This document shows, piece by piece, positions 34,921 through 42,250 of a stretch of DNA of 64,000 bases (the stretch's first letter is position 1; every line of letters starts with the position of its first letter). A model generated the notes under the pieces. It searched no databases. It worked only from the letters and a program-made list of their open reading frames with translations, and was not told where the DNA came from. This DNA is from an uncultured Flaviramulus sp. (GTDB lineage Bacteria; Bacteroidota; Bacteroidia; Flavobacteriales; Flavobacteriaceae): the NCBI GenBank assembly GCA_947501105.1, contig CANMUP010000003.1:62001-126000 (forward strand), written 5' to 3'. The position numbers and the translations under genes are program-made.

Positions 34921-36828
34921 ATGAGTAATTACCACATAAAACACTTAGAAGAATACTACCAAGTTTATAGAAAATCGGTTAGAGAACCTGAGAATTTTTG
35001 GGAAGAAGTAGCCGAAGAACATTTCATGTGGCAAAAAAAATGGAATAATGTACTGAGTTGGGATTTTTCTAAACCAGAAGTAAAGTGGTTTGAGGGCGCT
35101 GAACTTAATATTACAGAGAATTGTATTGACAGACATTTAGCTACAGGAGGCAATAAAACTGCTATTTTGTTTGAACCTAATGATCCTTCAGAAAAAGCCG
35201 AGCATATTACCTATAGCCAATTGCACGAACGTGTTAATAAGTTTGCCAACGTATTAAAAAACCAAGGTGTTACTAAAGGTGATCGTGTTTGTATTTATTT
35301 ACCTATGATTCCTGAACTGGCTATTTCAGTTTTAGCATGTGCTAGAATTGGAGCAATTCACTCGGTAGTATTTGCTGGTTTTTCAGCTACGGCATTATCA
35401 ACAAGAATTAACGATAGTGATTGTAAAATGGTAATAACCAGTGATGGTTCTTATCGAGGGGCAAAAACGATTGATTTGAAAGGTATTGTTGACGAAGCTT
35501 TAGAAAGTTGCTCAGGAGTAAACACAGTATTAGTGGCAAAGCGAATTCATTCTGATATACAAATGAAATCTGGTCGCGATCAATGGCTCCAACCCTTGTT
35601 AGACGAAGCTTCAAACAAATGTGAAATTGAAGTGATGAAAGCAGAAGACCCTTTGTTTATTTTATATACTTCAGGATCTACAGGTCAACCAAAAGGAATG
35701 GTGCACACCACTGGAGGTTATATGGTTTATACGGCTTATACATTTAAAAATGTATTTCAATATAGAGAAAATGATGTGTATTGGTGTACAGCAGATATAG
35801 GTTGGATAACAGGACATAGCTATATTGTTTATGGACCTTTGGCAAATGGAGCAACAACAGTTATGTTTGAAGGTGTACCAAGTTATCCCGATTTCGGGCG
35901 TTTTTGGGAGATTGTTGATAAGCATAAAGTAAATCAATTTTATACTGCTCCTACAGCTATTAGAGCTTTAGCAAAGCAAGGTTTAGAATTGGTGGAAAAA
36001 TACGATTTATCATCACTTAAAGTATTAGGCTCAGTTGGAGAACCAATAAATGAAGAGGCTTGGCATTGGTACAATGATAATGTTGGTAAAAAGAAAAGCC
36101 CAATTGTAGATACTTGGTGGCAAACCGAAACAGGAGGGATTATGATTACTCCAATTCCTTTTGTAACACCAACCAAACCTACTTATGCTACTTTGCCATT
36201 TATAGGCATTCAACCAGCATTAATGGATGAAAATGGAGAAGAATTAAGAGGAAATCAAGTAGATGGAAGATTGTGTATAAAGTTTCCATGGCCAAGTATG
36301 GCAAGAACTATTTGGGGTAATCATAAAAGGTATAAAGACACCTATTTTTCAGCTTATAAAGACAAATATTTCACAGGAGATGGTGCTTTGCGAGATGAAG
36401 TTGGTTACTACAGAATTACTGGTAGAGTAGACGATGTAATTATAGTGTCAGGACATAATTTAGGTACTGCACCGATTGAAGATGCTATAAACGAGCATCC
36501 AGCAGTTGCAGAATCTGCTATTGTTGGTTTTCCACATGATGTTAAAGGAAATGCTTTGTATGGCTATGTAATTTTAAAAGACTCAGGTGAAAGTAGAGAC
36601 CAAACTAATTTGCGAAAAGAGATAAATCAAATAATAACCGAGCACATTGGCCCTATAGCTAAACTTGATAAAATACAGTTTACAAGTGGTTTACCAAAAA
36701 CGCGCTCAGGAAAAATTATGAGACGAATTCTAAGAAAAATTGCTTGTAAAGACACAAGTAATTTAGGAGATACTTCAACACTGTTAAACCCTGAAGTAGT
36801 ACAGGATATTATGGATAATGCGTTATAG
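34921..36828 (+). CDS. acs: acetate-CoA ligase (acetyl-CoA synthetase)
   Basis: A 635-residue AMP-forming acetyl-CoA synthetase. YTSGSTGQPKGMVHT is the AMP-binding P-loop, DTWWQTETGG the acyl-adenylate motif with Trp typical of acetate specificity, and KTRSGKIMRR the C-terminal catalytic Lys. Length is typical. Lying downstream of the deacetylase fusion, it probably reclaims acetate freed from N-acetyl sugars, and possibly from O-acetyl esters. A strong terminator follows at 36885. Confidence 0.95.
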   Translation: MSNYHIKHLEEYYQVYRKSVREPENFWEEVAEEHFMWQKKWNNVLSWDFSKPEVKWFEGAELNITENCIDRHLATGGNKTAILFEPNDPSEKAEHITYSQLHERVNKFANVLKNQGVTKGDRVCIYLPMIPELAISVLACARIGAIHSVVFAGFSATALSTRINDSDCKMVITSDGSYRGAKTIDLKGIVDEALESCSGVNTVLVAKRIHSDIQMKSGRDQWLQPLLDEASNKCEIEVMKAEDPLFILYTSGSTGQPKGMVHTTGGYMVYTAYTFKNVFQYRENDVYWCTADIGWITGHSYIVYGPLANGATTVMFEGVPSYPDFGRFWEIVDKHKVNQFYTAPTAIRALAKQGLELVEKYDLSSLKVLGSVGEPINEEAWHWYNDNVGKKKSPIVDTWWQTETGGIMITPIPFVTPTKPTYATLPFIGIQPALMDENGEELRGNQVDGRLCIKFPWPSMARTIWGNHKRYKDTYFSAYKDKYFTGDGALRDEVGYYRITGRVDDVIIVSGHNLGTAPIEDAINEHPAVAESAIVGFPHDVKGNALYGYVILKDSGESRDQTNLRKEINQIITEHIGPIAKLDKIQFTSGLPKTRSGKIMRRILRKIACKDTSNLGDTSTLLNPEVVQDIMDNAL

Positions 36829-36884
36829 CTTTAATTAATAGATTTAGTTAGATTACTTATTAAATCATATTTGAGTATAAACAA

Positions 36885-36915
36885 AAAACCCAAGACAAAA
36901 ATCTTGGGTTTTCTT
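36885..36915 (+). terminator. Rho-independent terminator after acs
   Basis: AAAACCCAAGA (36885-36895) pairs with TCTTGGGTTTT (36902-36912) around a 6-nt loop, giving an 11-bp stem with U-rich flank. The tRNA fragment begins 5 nt after it, so it may originally have ended the tRNA on the other strand. Confidence 0.8.
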
Positions 36916-36916
36916 T

Positions 36917-36958
36917 GTAGTGAGAGGGGGCACGATCCCCCGACCTCCGGGTTATGAA
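36917..36958 (-). pseudogene. tRNA-Met(CAT) 3' fragment (attachment-site remnant)
   Basis: These 42 bp match 40744-40786 within the complete tRNA-Met, apart from one missing G in a G run and one C/T change. The copied part is tRNA nucleotides 32-73 (anticodon loop, variable loop, T arm and 3' acceptor strand); the 5' half is absent, so it cannot be a working tRNA. A 3'-end copy in the same orientation, 3.8 kb from the full gene, is the usual footprint of site-specific integration into a tRNA gene. Confidence 0.85.
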
Positions 36959-37139
36959 CTCTGTGCTTATCAAACATTAAACACATTTACTGGGCTCACA
37001 AGCCTTTAAATTATAAAATCGTATGCAAAAACGTATGGAGTTTTGATTCTCGAATTATTATTACAATATCAAATTCACTAAAAAAAGTAATTCAAATGAT
37101 AAAGGTATCAAGTTAAATTTTTTAACTATAAATTATAAG

Positions 37140-37221
37140 CGTTGTAGCACGTTTTCTTGTGGGGCGGGAGTGCGATAGCACGTAGCAACACAAGTCAGTT
37201 TTTGCTGAATGTGCTACAACG
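37140..37221. repeat. long nested hairpin
   Basis: CGTTGTAGCAC at 37140-37150 is the exact reverse complement of GTGCTACAACG at 37211-37221. Inside are a second stem (CTTGTG/CACAAG) and a third (GTGC/GCAC), so the whole 82 nt can fold into one extended nested hairpin. Its right end merges with repeat element A. The rest of 36959-37386 holds no gene I can support; it also contains TCGTATGCAAA at 37019, repeated at 40652. Confidence 0.7.
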
Positions 37222-37340
37222 TTGTTGTGTATGGTTAGTTGCGTGGTTAAGAAACTAATTTAGCAAATAAATCACAGATAGAATATTCCGCAGGAATGTT
37301 CGTAAGTCGACAGTGACCAAAGCAATTAATTATACACGTC
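37216..37340. repeat. intergenic repeat element A (of four)
   Basis: It starts ACAACGTTGTTGTGTATG followed by GTTAGTTGCG, contains ATTTAGCAAATAA, an inner inverted repeat (GAATATTCC-gca-GGAATGTTC) and ends AATTAATTATACACGT. The same order of pieces is found in elements B, C and D. The right end is degenerate (lacks the final TTGTTGTG). It separates the tRNA fragment from the GNAT gene. Confidence 0.7.
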
Positions 37341-37386
37341 TTAAGTTTGTTTCTTCTATCCCTAAATTTTCAATAGCTTCGTATAA

Positions 37387-37902
37387 CTATAATTTTTTTG
37401 AAAAAACTATATTTTTATAGTCTTTGCCACTAACAACAAAGTTTAATTCTCCAACATTAATAAATTCATTCCTTTCGTAGAATCTAATAGCTCTTTTATT
37501 TTTTATATACACCGTTAACCACACAGTATCAAATTGTGATTTTCTAGCTTGATCTTCTGCAAAAGTTAGTAACTGCTGTCCTATTTTTAAAGAGATAAAT
37601 TCGCTTAGGATAAAAATTCGTTCTAATTGGCAACTGTTTTGGGATACAACATTTTTGTTAGAAGTATTGAGGACTAATTTCGCATAACCTGTAGGTAAAT
37701 CATCTACATAAATAATATAAAACAGTTGATTGGGATTGTTTATATTTTGCTTTGTTTGCAATACTGAAAAATTCTCCTCAAGGTATTGTAATACTTCGTT
37801 TTTATCTTCAATATAGTGACCATGAGATTCAGACCAAGTTAGTCGTCCTAAGATTGCTAAAACCTCTATATCTGCTATAGTTGCTATTTTTATTTTAATC
37901 AT
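37387..37902 (-). CDS. GNAT family N-acetyltransferase
   Basis: A 171-residue acetyltransferase of the GNAT fold: FYIIYVDDLPTGYAKLVL forms the central strands, FISLKIGQQLLTFAEDQA is an imperfect acetyl-CoA loop (usually Q/R-x-x-G-x-G/A), and VWLTVYIKNKRAIRFYERN is the C-terminal signature. The acceptor is unknown. Its start overlaps the end of the upstream small membrane protein gene by 8 bp. It belongs to the tRNA-bounded island and is more AT-rich in feel than the core genes, consistent with transfer. Confidence 0.82.
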   Translation of the reverse strand: MIKIKIATIADIEVLAILGRLTWSESHGHYIEDKNEVLQYLEENFSVLQTKQNINNPNQLFYIIYVDDLPTGYAKLVLNTSNKNVVSQNSCQLERIFILSEFISLKIGQQLLTFAEDQARKSQFDTVWLTVYIKNKRAIRFYERNEFINVGELNFVVSGKDYKNIVFSKKL

Positions 37903-38131
37903 ATTTATTCTTATTAATTCGTAACCTTCTTATGTGATAGCCATGAAGTAATACGGCTATAGTACATCCTACGATTATTGGAGATGCACCAATTAATGCA
38001 CCATATAAAATGTAAATTATATTTGCGATTAGCGAGATTAACCTTAGCTTATATTCACCTTTAGTAGACATTGAATATAAGTTTATTACTAAACCTCCGT
38101 AACCAATGCAATCAATTAAAAATGGACTCAT
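37895..38131 (-). CDS. small membrane protein (PQ-loop/YgjV-like)
   Basis: A 78-residue hydrophobic protein with two or three membrane helices (IDCIGYGGLVINLYSMS, then LISLIANIIYILYGALIG, then IVGCTIAVLLHGYHI). The pattern resembles small YgjV/SemiSWEET-like membrane proteins, but I cannot be sure of the family. It overlaps the GNAT gene by 8 bp and probably shares a transcript with it, reading away from the divergent Lrp-type gene. Confidence 0.6.
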   Translation of the reverse strand: MSPFLIDCIGYGGLVINLYSMSTKGEYKLRLISLIANIIYILYGALIGASPIIVGCTIAVLLHGYHIRRLRINKNKYD

Positions 38132-38244
38132 GATTTATCTTTTAATGTTTTATAATTGAACTGAAAGCTTTTTTAGTTTAAACTTGAAAAAACAAATATA
38201 GAAAGCATTATATTAAATTTACTTTATAATCAAATTCATTTATG

Positions 38245-38269
38245 TATATTTGATTTCGATTGCATCGAA
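38245..38269 (+). promoter_or_regulatory. -7 element and palindrome before the Lrp/AsnC gene
   Basis: TATATTTG (38245-38252) matches TAnnTTTG. Directly after it, TTCGAT-TGC-ATCGAA (38255-38269) is a perfect 6-bp inverted repeat, well placed for autoregulation by the Lrp/AsnC protein encoded 28 bp further on. A CAAATATA at 38193-38200 is the corresponding -7 element for the divergent membrane protein/GNAT pair. Confidence 0.5.
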
Positions 38270-38296
38270 TTATTACTAATAAAATTTTGATTACAA

Positions 38297-38707
38297 ATGG
38301 ATGTGTTAGATAAAAAGATACTTGAAATGCTAAATATTAATGCTAGAGAAAGCTTTGCTAATATTGGAAAAGTAGTTGGCTTATCTGCTCCAGCTATTGG
38401 CAAGCGCGTTAGGCAAATGGAAGAAGAAGGTATAATAGAAGGTTATGCATTAAAAGTAAATCATGAAAAATTAGGTATAGAGACTAAAGCTTATATAACA
38501 TTAGTCATGCATCTAGGACTAACAGAAACATCAGGGATTTTAGACAAAATACGTGAGATGGAAGAAGTACAAAGCTGTGATAGAATAACTGGTGATGATT
38601 GCATTTGTATTTTAGGCTATTTCAAAAATAATAGGCATCTTATTGCTTTTCTAGAGAGAATGTCTCAATATGGCTCAACTAAAACAAGTATAATTTTAGA
38701 AGTGTAA
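38297..38707 (+). CDS. Lrp/AsnC family transcriptional regulator
   Basis: A 136-residue regulator, shorter than the usual ~150-160. The N-terminal HTH (LDKKILEMLNINARESFANI, then GLSAPAIGKRVRQMEEEGII) and the C-terminal RAM-type ligand domain (AYITLVMHLG..., CDRITGDDCICIL) are both present. It is divergent from the membrane protein/GNAT pair and may control it; a palindrome precedes its own start. It lies inside the tRNA-bounded island. Confidence 0.88.
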   Translation: MDVLDKKILEMLNINARESFANIGKVVGLSAPAIGKRVRQMEEEGIIEGYALKVNHEKLGIETKAYITLVMHLGLTETSGILDKIREMEEVQSCDRITGDDCICILGYFKNNRHLIAFLERMSQYGSTKTSIILEV

Positions 38708-38779
38708 TTAATTTCTTTGAAAGGTTTTGTAAACAGATGAATTCAAAAATTTATTTATCTGTAAGAGATAATATTACTA

Positions 38780-38908
38780 CCAACGTGTTCGTATATGATT
38801 AGTTACGGAAAATCAGCTATGATTTTCCGATGAAGGACTAAGTTAATTAATTCCGAGGGATTTCCATTTAGGGAATTCAGAAGTAATTAATTATACACGT
38901 TGTTGTGT
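38780..38908. repeat. intergenic repeat element B (of four)
   Basis: It begins CCAACGTGTTCGTATATGAT and TAGTTACGG, carries an inner inverted repeat GGAAAATC-agctat-GATTTTCC, has CTAAGTTAATTAA, and ends AATTAATTATACACGTTG followed by TTGTG. The outer arms CAACGTGT and ACACGTTG are complementary. The stop codon of the 260-residue minus-strand gene is 11 bp to the right. Confidence 0.75.
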
Positions 38909-38919
38909 GCAGTTTTTAT

Positions 38920-39702
38920 TTATTTGGAATCAGGAATTAAATTATATTTTACAGCCTGACCTAGAGTATCTAATATCTCGATTCTTGGATTATTGTCCTT
39001 GTCAACATAAATTTTTATCATATCCTTACCATATTTGTTTTTAATATATAGCCCAGAGTTGTCAAACCAACCTTCACCTTTATTTCCTCTTACACTTCCT
39101 AAATAAATACGTTGTTTAGCTACTTTATATTGCCTAGCTAGCTCCATATCCATAGAATCAAGAACCTCTTTTGTATACCTTGGAGTATTTTCATCCCCAA
39201 AAGTATCCGGATATTTTAATTTGTAAAAATCATATTCTTCTTTAACATCTGAACGGTCTGGTCTTGACATTATACGTAAGCCATCTTCATAATAACTAGT
39301 GATGCTGTCTTTTTTTTCATTGTGTTGCAAAGCTATTGTTTGGTCTTGCCTATAACCATCAAACATTAATCCAATACCAGAATTTTGTCCTCCTGAAACC
39401 TTTTTACCATCAAAAACTAAACCTCCCGCTTCATATCCTTCTTCATTATAGAACCACATACCCGAAATTGTCCCGGTTCCTTGTCGTTTATCTCCGTCTA
39501 AACCTCTCTTTAGTTTTGCTGAATTAAATAATGCAAGTTTTAATGTTCCATCTGATTCAACAATGTTTATTCGCTCAACATCTATTTCCTCAAATTTTTG
39601 AACTGTGTTGGTAGAACTTTTAAAAAGAATGGTTAAAAGAATTACATTAAGAAGTAATAGAACTGCCATAAAAATTTGCTGGTACTGTCTTTTGATTTTC
39701 AC
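38920..39702 (-). CDS. hypothetical protein with N-terminal membrane anchor
   Basis: A 260-residue protein of unknown function. One hydrophobic helix near residues 11-28 (IFMAVLLLLNVILLTILF) would anchor it, with the rest outside the cytoplasm. The body has regular Gly-rich short strands (GTGTISGMWFYNEEGYEAGGL and similar), suggesting a beta-rich fold with an internal pattern. No enzymatic motif is seen. It lies between repeat elements B and C with only 11 and 35 bp of flank and no clear promoter of its own, like a gene cassette. Confidence 0.7.
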   Translation of the reverse strand: MKIKRQYQQIFMAVLLLLNVILLTILFKSSTNTVQKFEEIDVERINIVESDGTLKLALFNSAKLKRGLDGDKRQGTGTISGMWFYNEEGYEAGGLVFDGKKVSGGQNSGIGLMFDGYRQDQTIALQHNEKKDSITSYYEDGLRIMSRPDRSDVKEEYDFYKLKYPDTFGDENTPRYTKEVLDSMDMELARQYKVAKQRIYLGSVRGNKGEGWFDNSGLYIKNKYGKDMIKIYVDKDNNPRIEILDTLGQAVKYNLIPDSK

Positions 39703-39737
39703 TATTTTATGTTTTTAGATTTGTTGATTTGCATTGT

Positions 39738-39864
39738 ACACAACGTGTTTGTGTATGATATCGTTGCGTTTGCACTAAGTTAGCAAATAAGCAGGAACCC
39801 ATTGTTCAGAAGTGACAGAAATTCCGATAGGAATTTCCGAGCAATGAACTATACACGTTGTTGT
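39738..39864. repeat. intergenic repeat element C (of four)
   Basis: It begins ACACAACGTGTTTGTGTATG, then GTTGCG and ACTAAGTTAGCAAATAA; an inner inverted repeat GAAATTCC-gata-GGAATTTC follows, and it ends ACTATACACGTTGTTGT. The outer arms CAACGTGT/ACACGTTG pair perfectly over 8 bp. The two flanking minus-strand genes lie 10 bp (stop side) and 35 bp (start side) away. Confidence 0.75.
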
Positions 39865-39874
39865 AGAGCGTATT

Positions 39875-40381
39875 TTACTCAAACGCTTTATAAGCTAGAG
39901 GAATAATCATCCAATTGTCAGAAACTTTAAAGAAAACTGACCTCATTTTCTGTTCTGTTCCGTCCTCATTTAAATATTGCATTGCGTACAATTTTATTCC
40001 ATCTTGCAAATGGTCCGTTATATTTAAATATTCTTTGGGTAATCCATTTGTTATTCCAGTTTTGAGTTCACTTTTTGAAACAGACAGTATTTTTAATTCT
40101 GCATTATCAGTTAATGGTTTCATACTATTTTGTGAAATTTTACTAATATCTGACCACTTCATTTTGGAATAATAGACTACTTTGTCAGCTGATTCTCCAT
40201 CTTTAAAAATGAGTCTTAAATCCTTTTCAGAGGGCTTTAAAGTAGACAAAAACTCATTATTTTTATCAGTTTTTAGTTGATTAACCAAAGTAATCAGTTC
40301 TGTTAATTCAGTATTTTCATTCTCTTTACAAGAAATGAATGAAATTATAATAAGACCTAATAAAATTATTTTTCTATTCAT
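39875..40381 (-). CDS. hypothetical lipoprotein
   Basis: A 168-residue predicted lipoprotein: MNRKIILLGLIIISFISC ends in a lipobox with Cys18. The mature part starts with a charged helical stretch (ENENTELTELITLVNQLKTD) and has no recognised motif. It is enclosed by repeat elements C and D (10 and 20 bp away) and has no visible promoter of its own. Not recognised as a known family. Confidence 0.7.
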   Translation of the reverse strand: MNRKIILLGLIIISFISCKENENTELTELITLVNQLKTDKNNEFLSTLKPSEKDLRLIFKDGESADKVVYYSKMKWSDISKISQNSMKPLTDNAELKILSVSKSELKTGITNGLPKEYLNITDHLQDGIKLYAMQYLNEDGTEQKMRSVFFKVSDNWMIIPLAYKAFE

Positions 40382-40401
40382 GATTTTCTTTAATATGTTC
40401 T

Positions 40402-40530
40402 ACAACGGTTACGTATAAGAATAGTTGCGGTTTTGTGTGCGAGGATTTTCCGCAGGAAAATCAGATGTAACAAAACTGCAACGACCTTTGGTTAAGCACT
40501 AAAATAGCAATTAATTTTATACGGTGTTGG
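40402..40530. repeat. intergenic repeat element D (of four)
   Basis: It begins ACAACGGTTACGTATAAG and TAGTTGCGG, and has a two-level hairpin: outer arms GTTGCGGTTTTGT and ACAAAACTGCAAC (12 of 13 pairs) around the inner repeat GATTTTCC-gca-GGAAAATC. It ends AGCAATTAATTTTATACGG then TGTTGGGCAC. It is the most diverged of the four. Between it and the tRNA (40531-40744) I see only the tRNA terminator and a TCGTATGCAAA motif shared with 37019. Confidence 0.7.
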
Positions 40531-40689
40531 GCACAGAAATTTTTAATCCATATATTTTTTCCAACAACGCAATATTATATCCATAACTAAATCCGTCAAC
40601 AAATTCAGAGGGTTATAAAAATTTCTTTGTAGAGACAAATCATATGCACTATCGTATGCAAATGTTAGAAACTGATTAATTGTAAACAT

Positions 40690-40720
40690 AAAAAAAACGG
40701 TTTAATGAAAACTAAACCGC
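40690..40720 (-). terminator. terminator of tRNA-Met
   Basis: On the minus strand CGGTTTA and TAAACCG form a 7-bp stem with an 8-nt loop, followed by at least seven T. It lies about 25 nt beyond the tRNA 3' end. Confidence 0.7.
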
Positions 40721-40744
40721 TTGTTTTGTATGATTTATAAAAAG

Positions 40745-40818
40745 TAGCGAGAGGGGGGCACGATCCCCCGACCTCCGGGTTATGAATCCGACGCTCTAAC
40801 CAACTGAGCTACCTCGCC
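40745..40818 (-). tRNA. tRNA-Met (anticodon CAT)
   Basis: A complete 74-nt cloverleaf on the minus strand: acceptor GGCGAGG with TCTCGCT (two G-T pairs), D arm GAGC/GCTC, anticodon loop TTCATAA with anticodon CAT (complement of 40782-40784), and a T arm of five G-C pairs around ATCGTGC. The last anticodon-stem pair looks like A-C. CAT could also be an Ile tRNA with modified C34; overall sequence favours elongator Met. The CCA is not encoded. The 3' portion may have been supplied by an integrated element, since another copy lies at 36917. Confidence 0.92.
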
Positions 40819-40832
40819 ATAATTTAAGGCTG

Positions 40833-40862
40833 CAAATATAAAAACAATATTATTGTCAGCAA
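40833..40862 (-). promoter_or_regulatory. promoter of tRNA-Met
   Basis: On the minus strand TTG (40860-40862) is followed after 19 bp by TATATTTG (40833-40840), a full Bacteroidota promoter, 14 bp before the tRNA 5' end. Confidence 0.7.
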
Positions 40863-40949
40863 ACTTTACTCGTGTAAAATATTATTAAAAAATATTACAA
40901 AACTTATCAATTAATGTATATATTGAGCTTCATAAATTTTACAGCACTT

Positions 40950-41342
40950 ATGGACGATAAAGTTAAATTTGAAATTGAATTTCCAATACACGCATCACCA
41001 CAATTATTATATCAATATATTTCTACACCCTCAGGTTTATCTGAATGGTTTTCAGATAATGTAAACTCTAGAGGCGAATTATTCACTTTTATTTGGGATG
41101 ATAGCGAAGAGCAAGCCAAACTATTAAGCAAGAAAAGTGGCGAACGGATAAAATTCAGATGGCTAAATGACGAAGAAGATGGTGCATCTAGTTATTTTGA
41201 AATTAGGATTCAAGTAGATGAGATCACCAAAGATGTATCGTTAATGGTAACCGATTTTGCAGATGATGATGAAGTTGAAGAAGCTAAAATGCTTTGGGAA
41301 AATCAAATTTCTAGTTTAAAGCAAGTATTAGGTTCGGCTTAA
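40950..41342 (+). CDS. START-like domain protein (SRPBCC fold)
   Basis: A 130-residue protein typical of Bacteroidota START-like domain proteins: FEIEFPIHASPQLLYQYIST, SGLSEWFSDNV and FTFIWDDSEEQAKLL in order, with an acidic C-terminal half. The fold makes a hydrophobic ligand cavity; function unknown. The ATG at 40950 is preferred over the one at 40914 because conserved sequence begins there. It is followed by a hairpin that runs into the next start codon. Confidence 0.8.
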   Translation: MDDKVKFEIEFPIHASPQLLYQYISTPSGLSEWFSDNVNSRGELFTFIWDDSEEQAKLLSKKSGERIKFRWLNDEEDGASSYFEIRIQVDEITKDVSLMVTDFADDDEVEEAKMLWENQISSLKQVLGSA

Positions 41343-41363
41343 TTAAATAATATATAAATCAAT

Positions 41364-41407
41364 TATATTTGTCCCACTCTTAATTTAAATGAGAGTGGGA
41401 TTTTTTT
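41364..41407 (+). promoter_or_regulatory. -7 element overlapping a terminator hairpin, directly before the next ATG
   Basis: TATATTTG (41364-41371) is immediately followed by CCCACTCT (41373-41380), which pairs with AGAGTGGG (41392-41399) and is followed by seven T (41401-41407). The ATG of the aminotransferase is the very next base. The hairpin should end transcripts from the START-like gene, while RNA started from the internal -7 element would lack most of the left arm. No good TTG is seen upstream. Confidence 0.6.
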
Positions 41408-42250
41408 ATGATAAATTTTAATGAACAAATTTTAGAATCAGATTCTAAATTGTCTATATATAGTCGCGGATTTAATTATGGCGATGCACTTTTTGAAACC
41501 ATTAAAACATCTTACGGTAAAGTACTTTTTTGGGAAGACCATTATTTTAGATTAATGGCCTCAATGCGTATAATGCGTATGGAAATCCCTATGAATTTTA
41601 CCATGGAGTTTCTTGAAGATCAAATTAAAAAAACATTAGTTGCTAATAAAATACAACAAGCATCAGCTCGTGTTAAATTAATGGTTCAGAGAAACGAAGG
41701 AGGTTTATATTTACCAGATAATAATACGGTCGATTTTATTATAACAGCACAAGCTATTCAAGAAGATTTTTATCTGCTTAGAGATGAATTTTATGAAGTC
41801 GATTTGTTTAAAGACCACTATGTTTCACCTAGTTTGCTATCTACTTTAAAAACAAATAATAAAGCCATTAATGTTGTTGGTAGTATTTACGCAAAAGAAA
41901 ATAACCTGAATAATTGCTTGGTTTTAAACACCAACAAACAAGTAATTGAAGCATTGAATGGAAATGTATTTGTAGTAAAAGATAATATCATAAAAACACC
42001 TCCAATTATTGATGGTTGTTTAAAGGGTGTTATGAGAAAACAACTTATTGAAATTATAAAGTCGATTCCTGAATACGAAATAATTGAAGCTTCTATATCG
42101 CCATTTGAACTTCAAAAAGCAGATGAAATATTTATAACAAATGTTATTGTTGGTATTCAGCCAGTAACAAAATATAGAAAAAAGACTTTTAGTAAGGAAA
42201 CTTCTAAAATGTTATTGCAAAAGCTAAATGTAAAAATAAGATTAAGCTAG
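41408..42250 (+). CDS. class IV aminotransferase (PabC/IlvE-like)
   Basis: A 280-residue PLP enzyme of fold type IV. RGFNYGDALFETIK is the N-terminal signature and STLKTNNKAIN holds the likely Schiff-base Lys148. CLKGVMRKQL and ADEIFITNVIVGIQPV complete the pattern. It could be 4-amino-4-deoxychorismate lyase, or a branched-chain or D-amino acid aminotransferase; length and form suit PabC. The start follows a T run without room for a normal leader. Its stop overlaps the convergent YqgE stop in CTAG. Confidence 0.8.
   Translation: MINFNEQILESDSKLSIYSRGFNYGDALFETIKTSYGKVLFWEDHYFRLMASMRIMRMEIPMNFTMEFLEDQIKKTLVANKIQQASARVKLMVQRNEGGLYLPDNNTVDFIITAQAIQEDFYLLRDEFYEVDLFKDHYVSPSLLSTLKTNNKAINVVGSIYAKENNLNNCLVLNTNKQVIEALNGNVFVVKDNIIKTPPIIDGCLKGVMRKQLIEIIKSIPEYEIIEASISPFELQKADEIFITNVIVGIQPVTKYRKKTFSKETSKMLLQKLNVKIRLS

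Noticed and set aside
35671-36213. Long antisense ORFs inside acs (and similar ones in RecQ, sulfatase and GH20 genes)
   Set aside because: They lie wholly inside strong, motif-bearing genes on the other strand and have no family features.
37216-40530. Canonical integron attC sites
   Set aside because: Element ends read GTTGTGT, GTTGGTA or GTTGTAG rather than GTTRRRY, and no IntI gene is in the window; only the geometry is similar.
36917-40818. Complete mobile element with integrase or transposase
   Set aside because: No tyrosine/serine recombinase, transposase or relaxase reading frame is present between the two tRNA copies.
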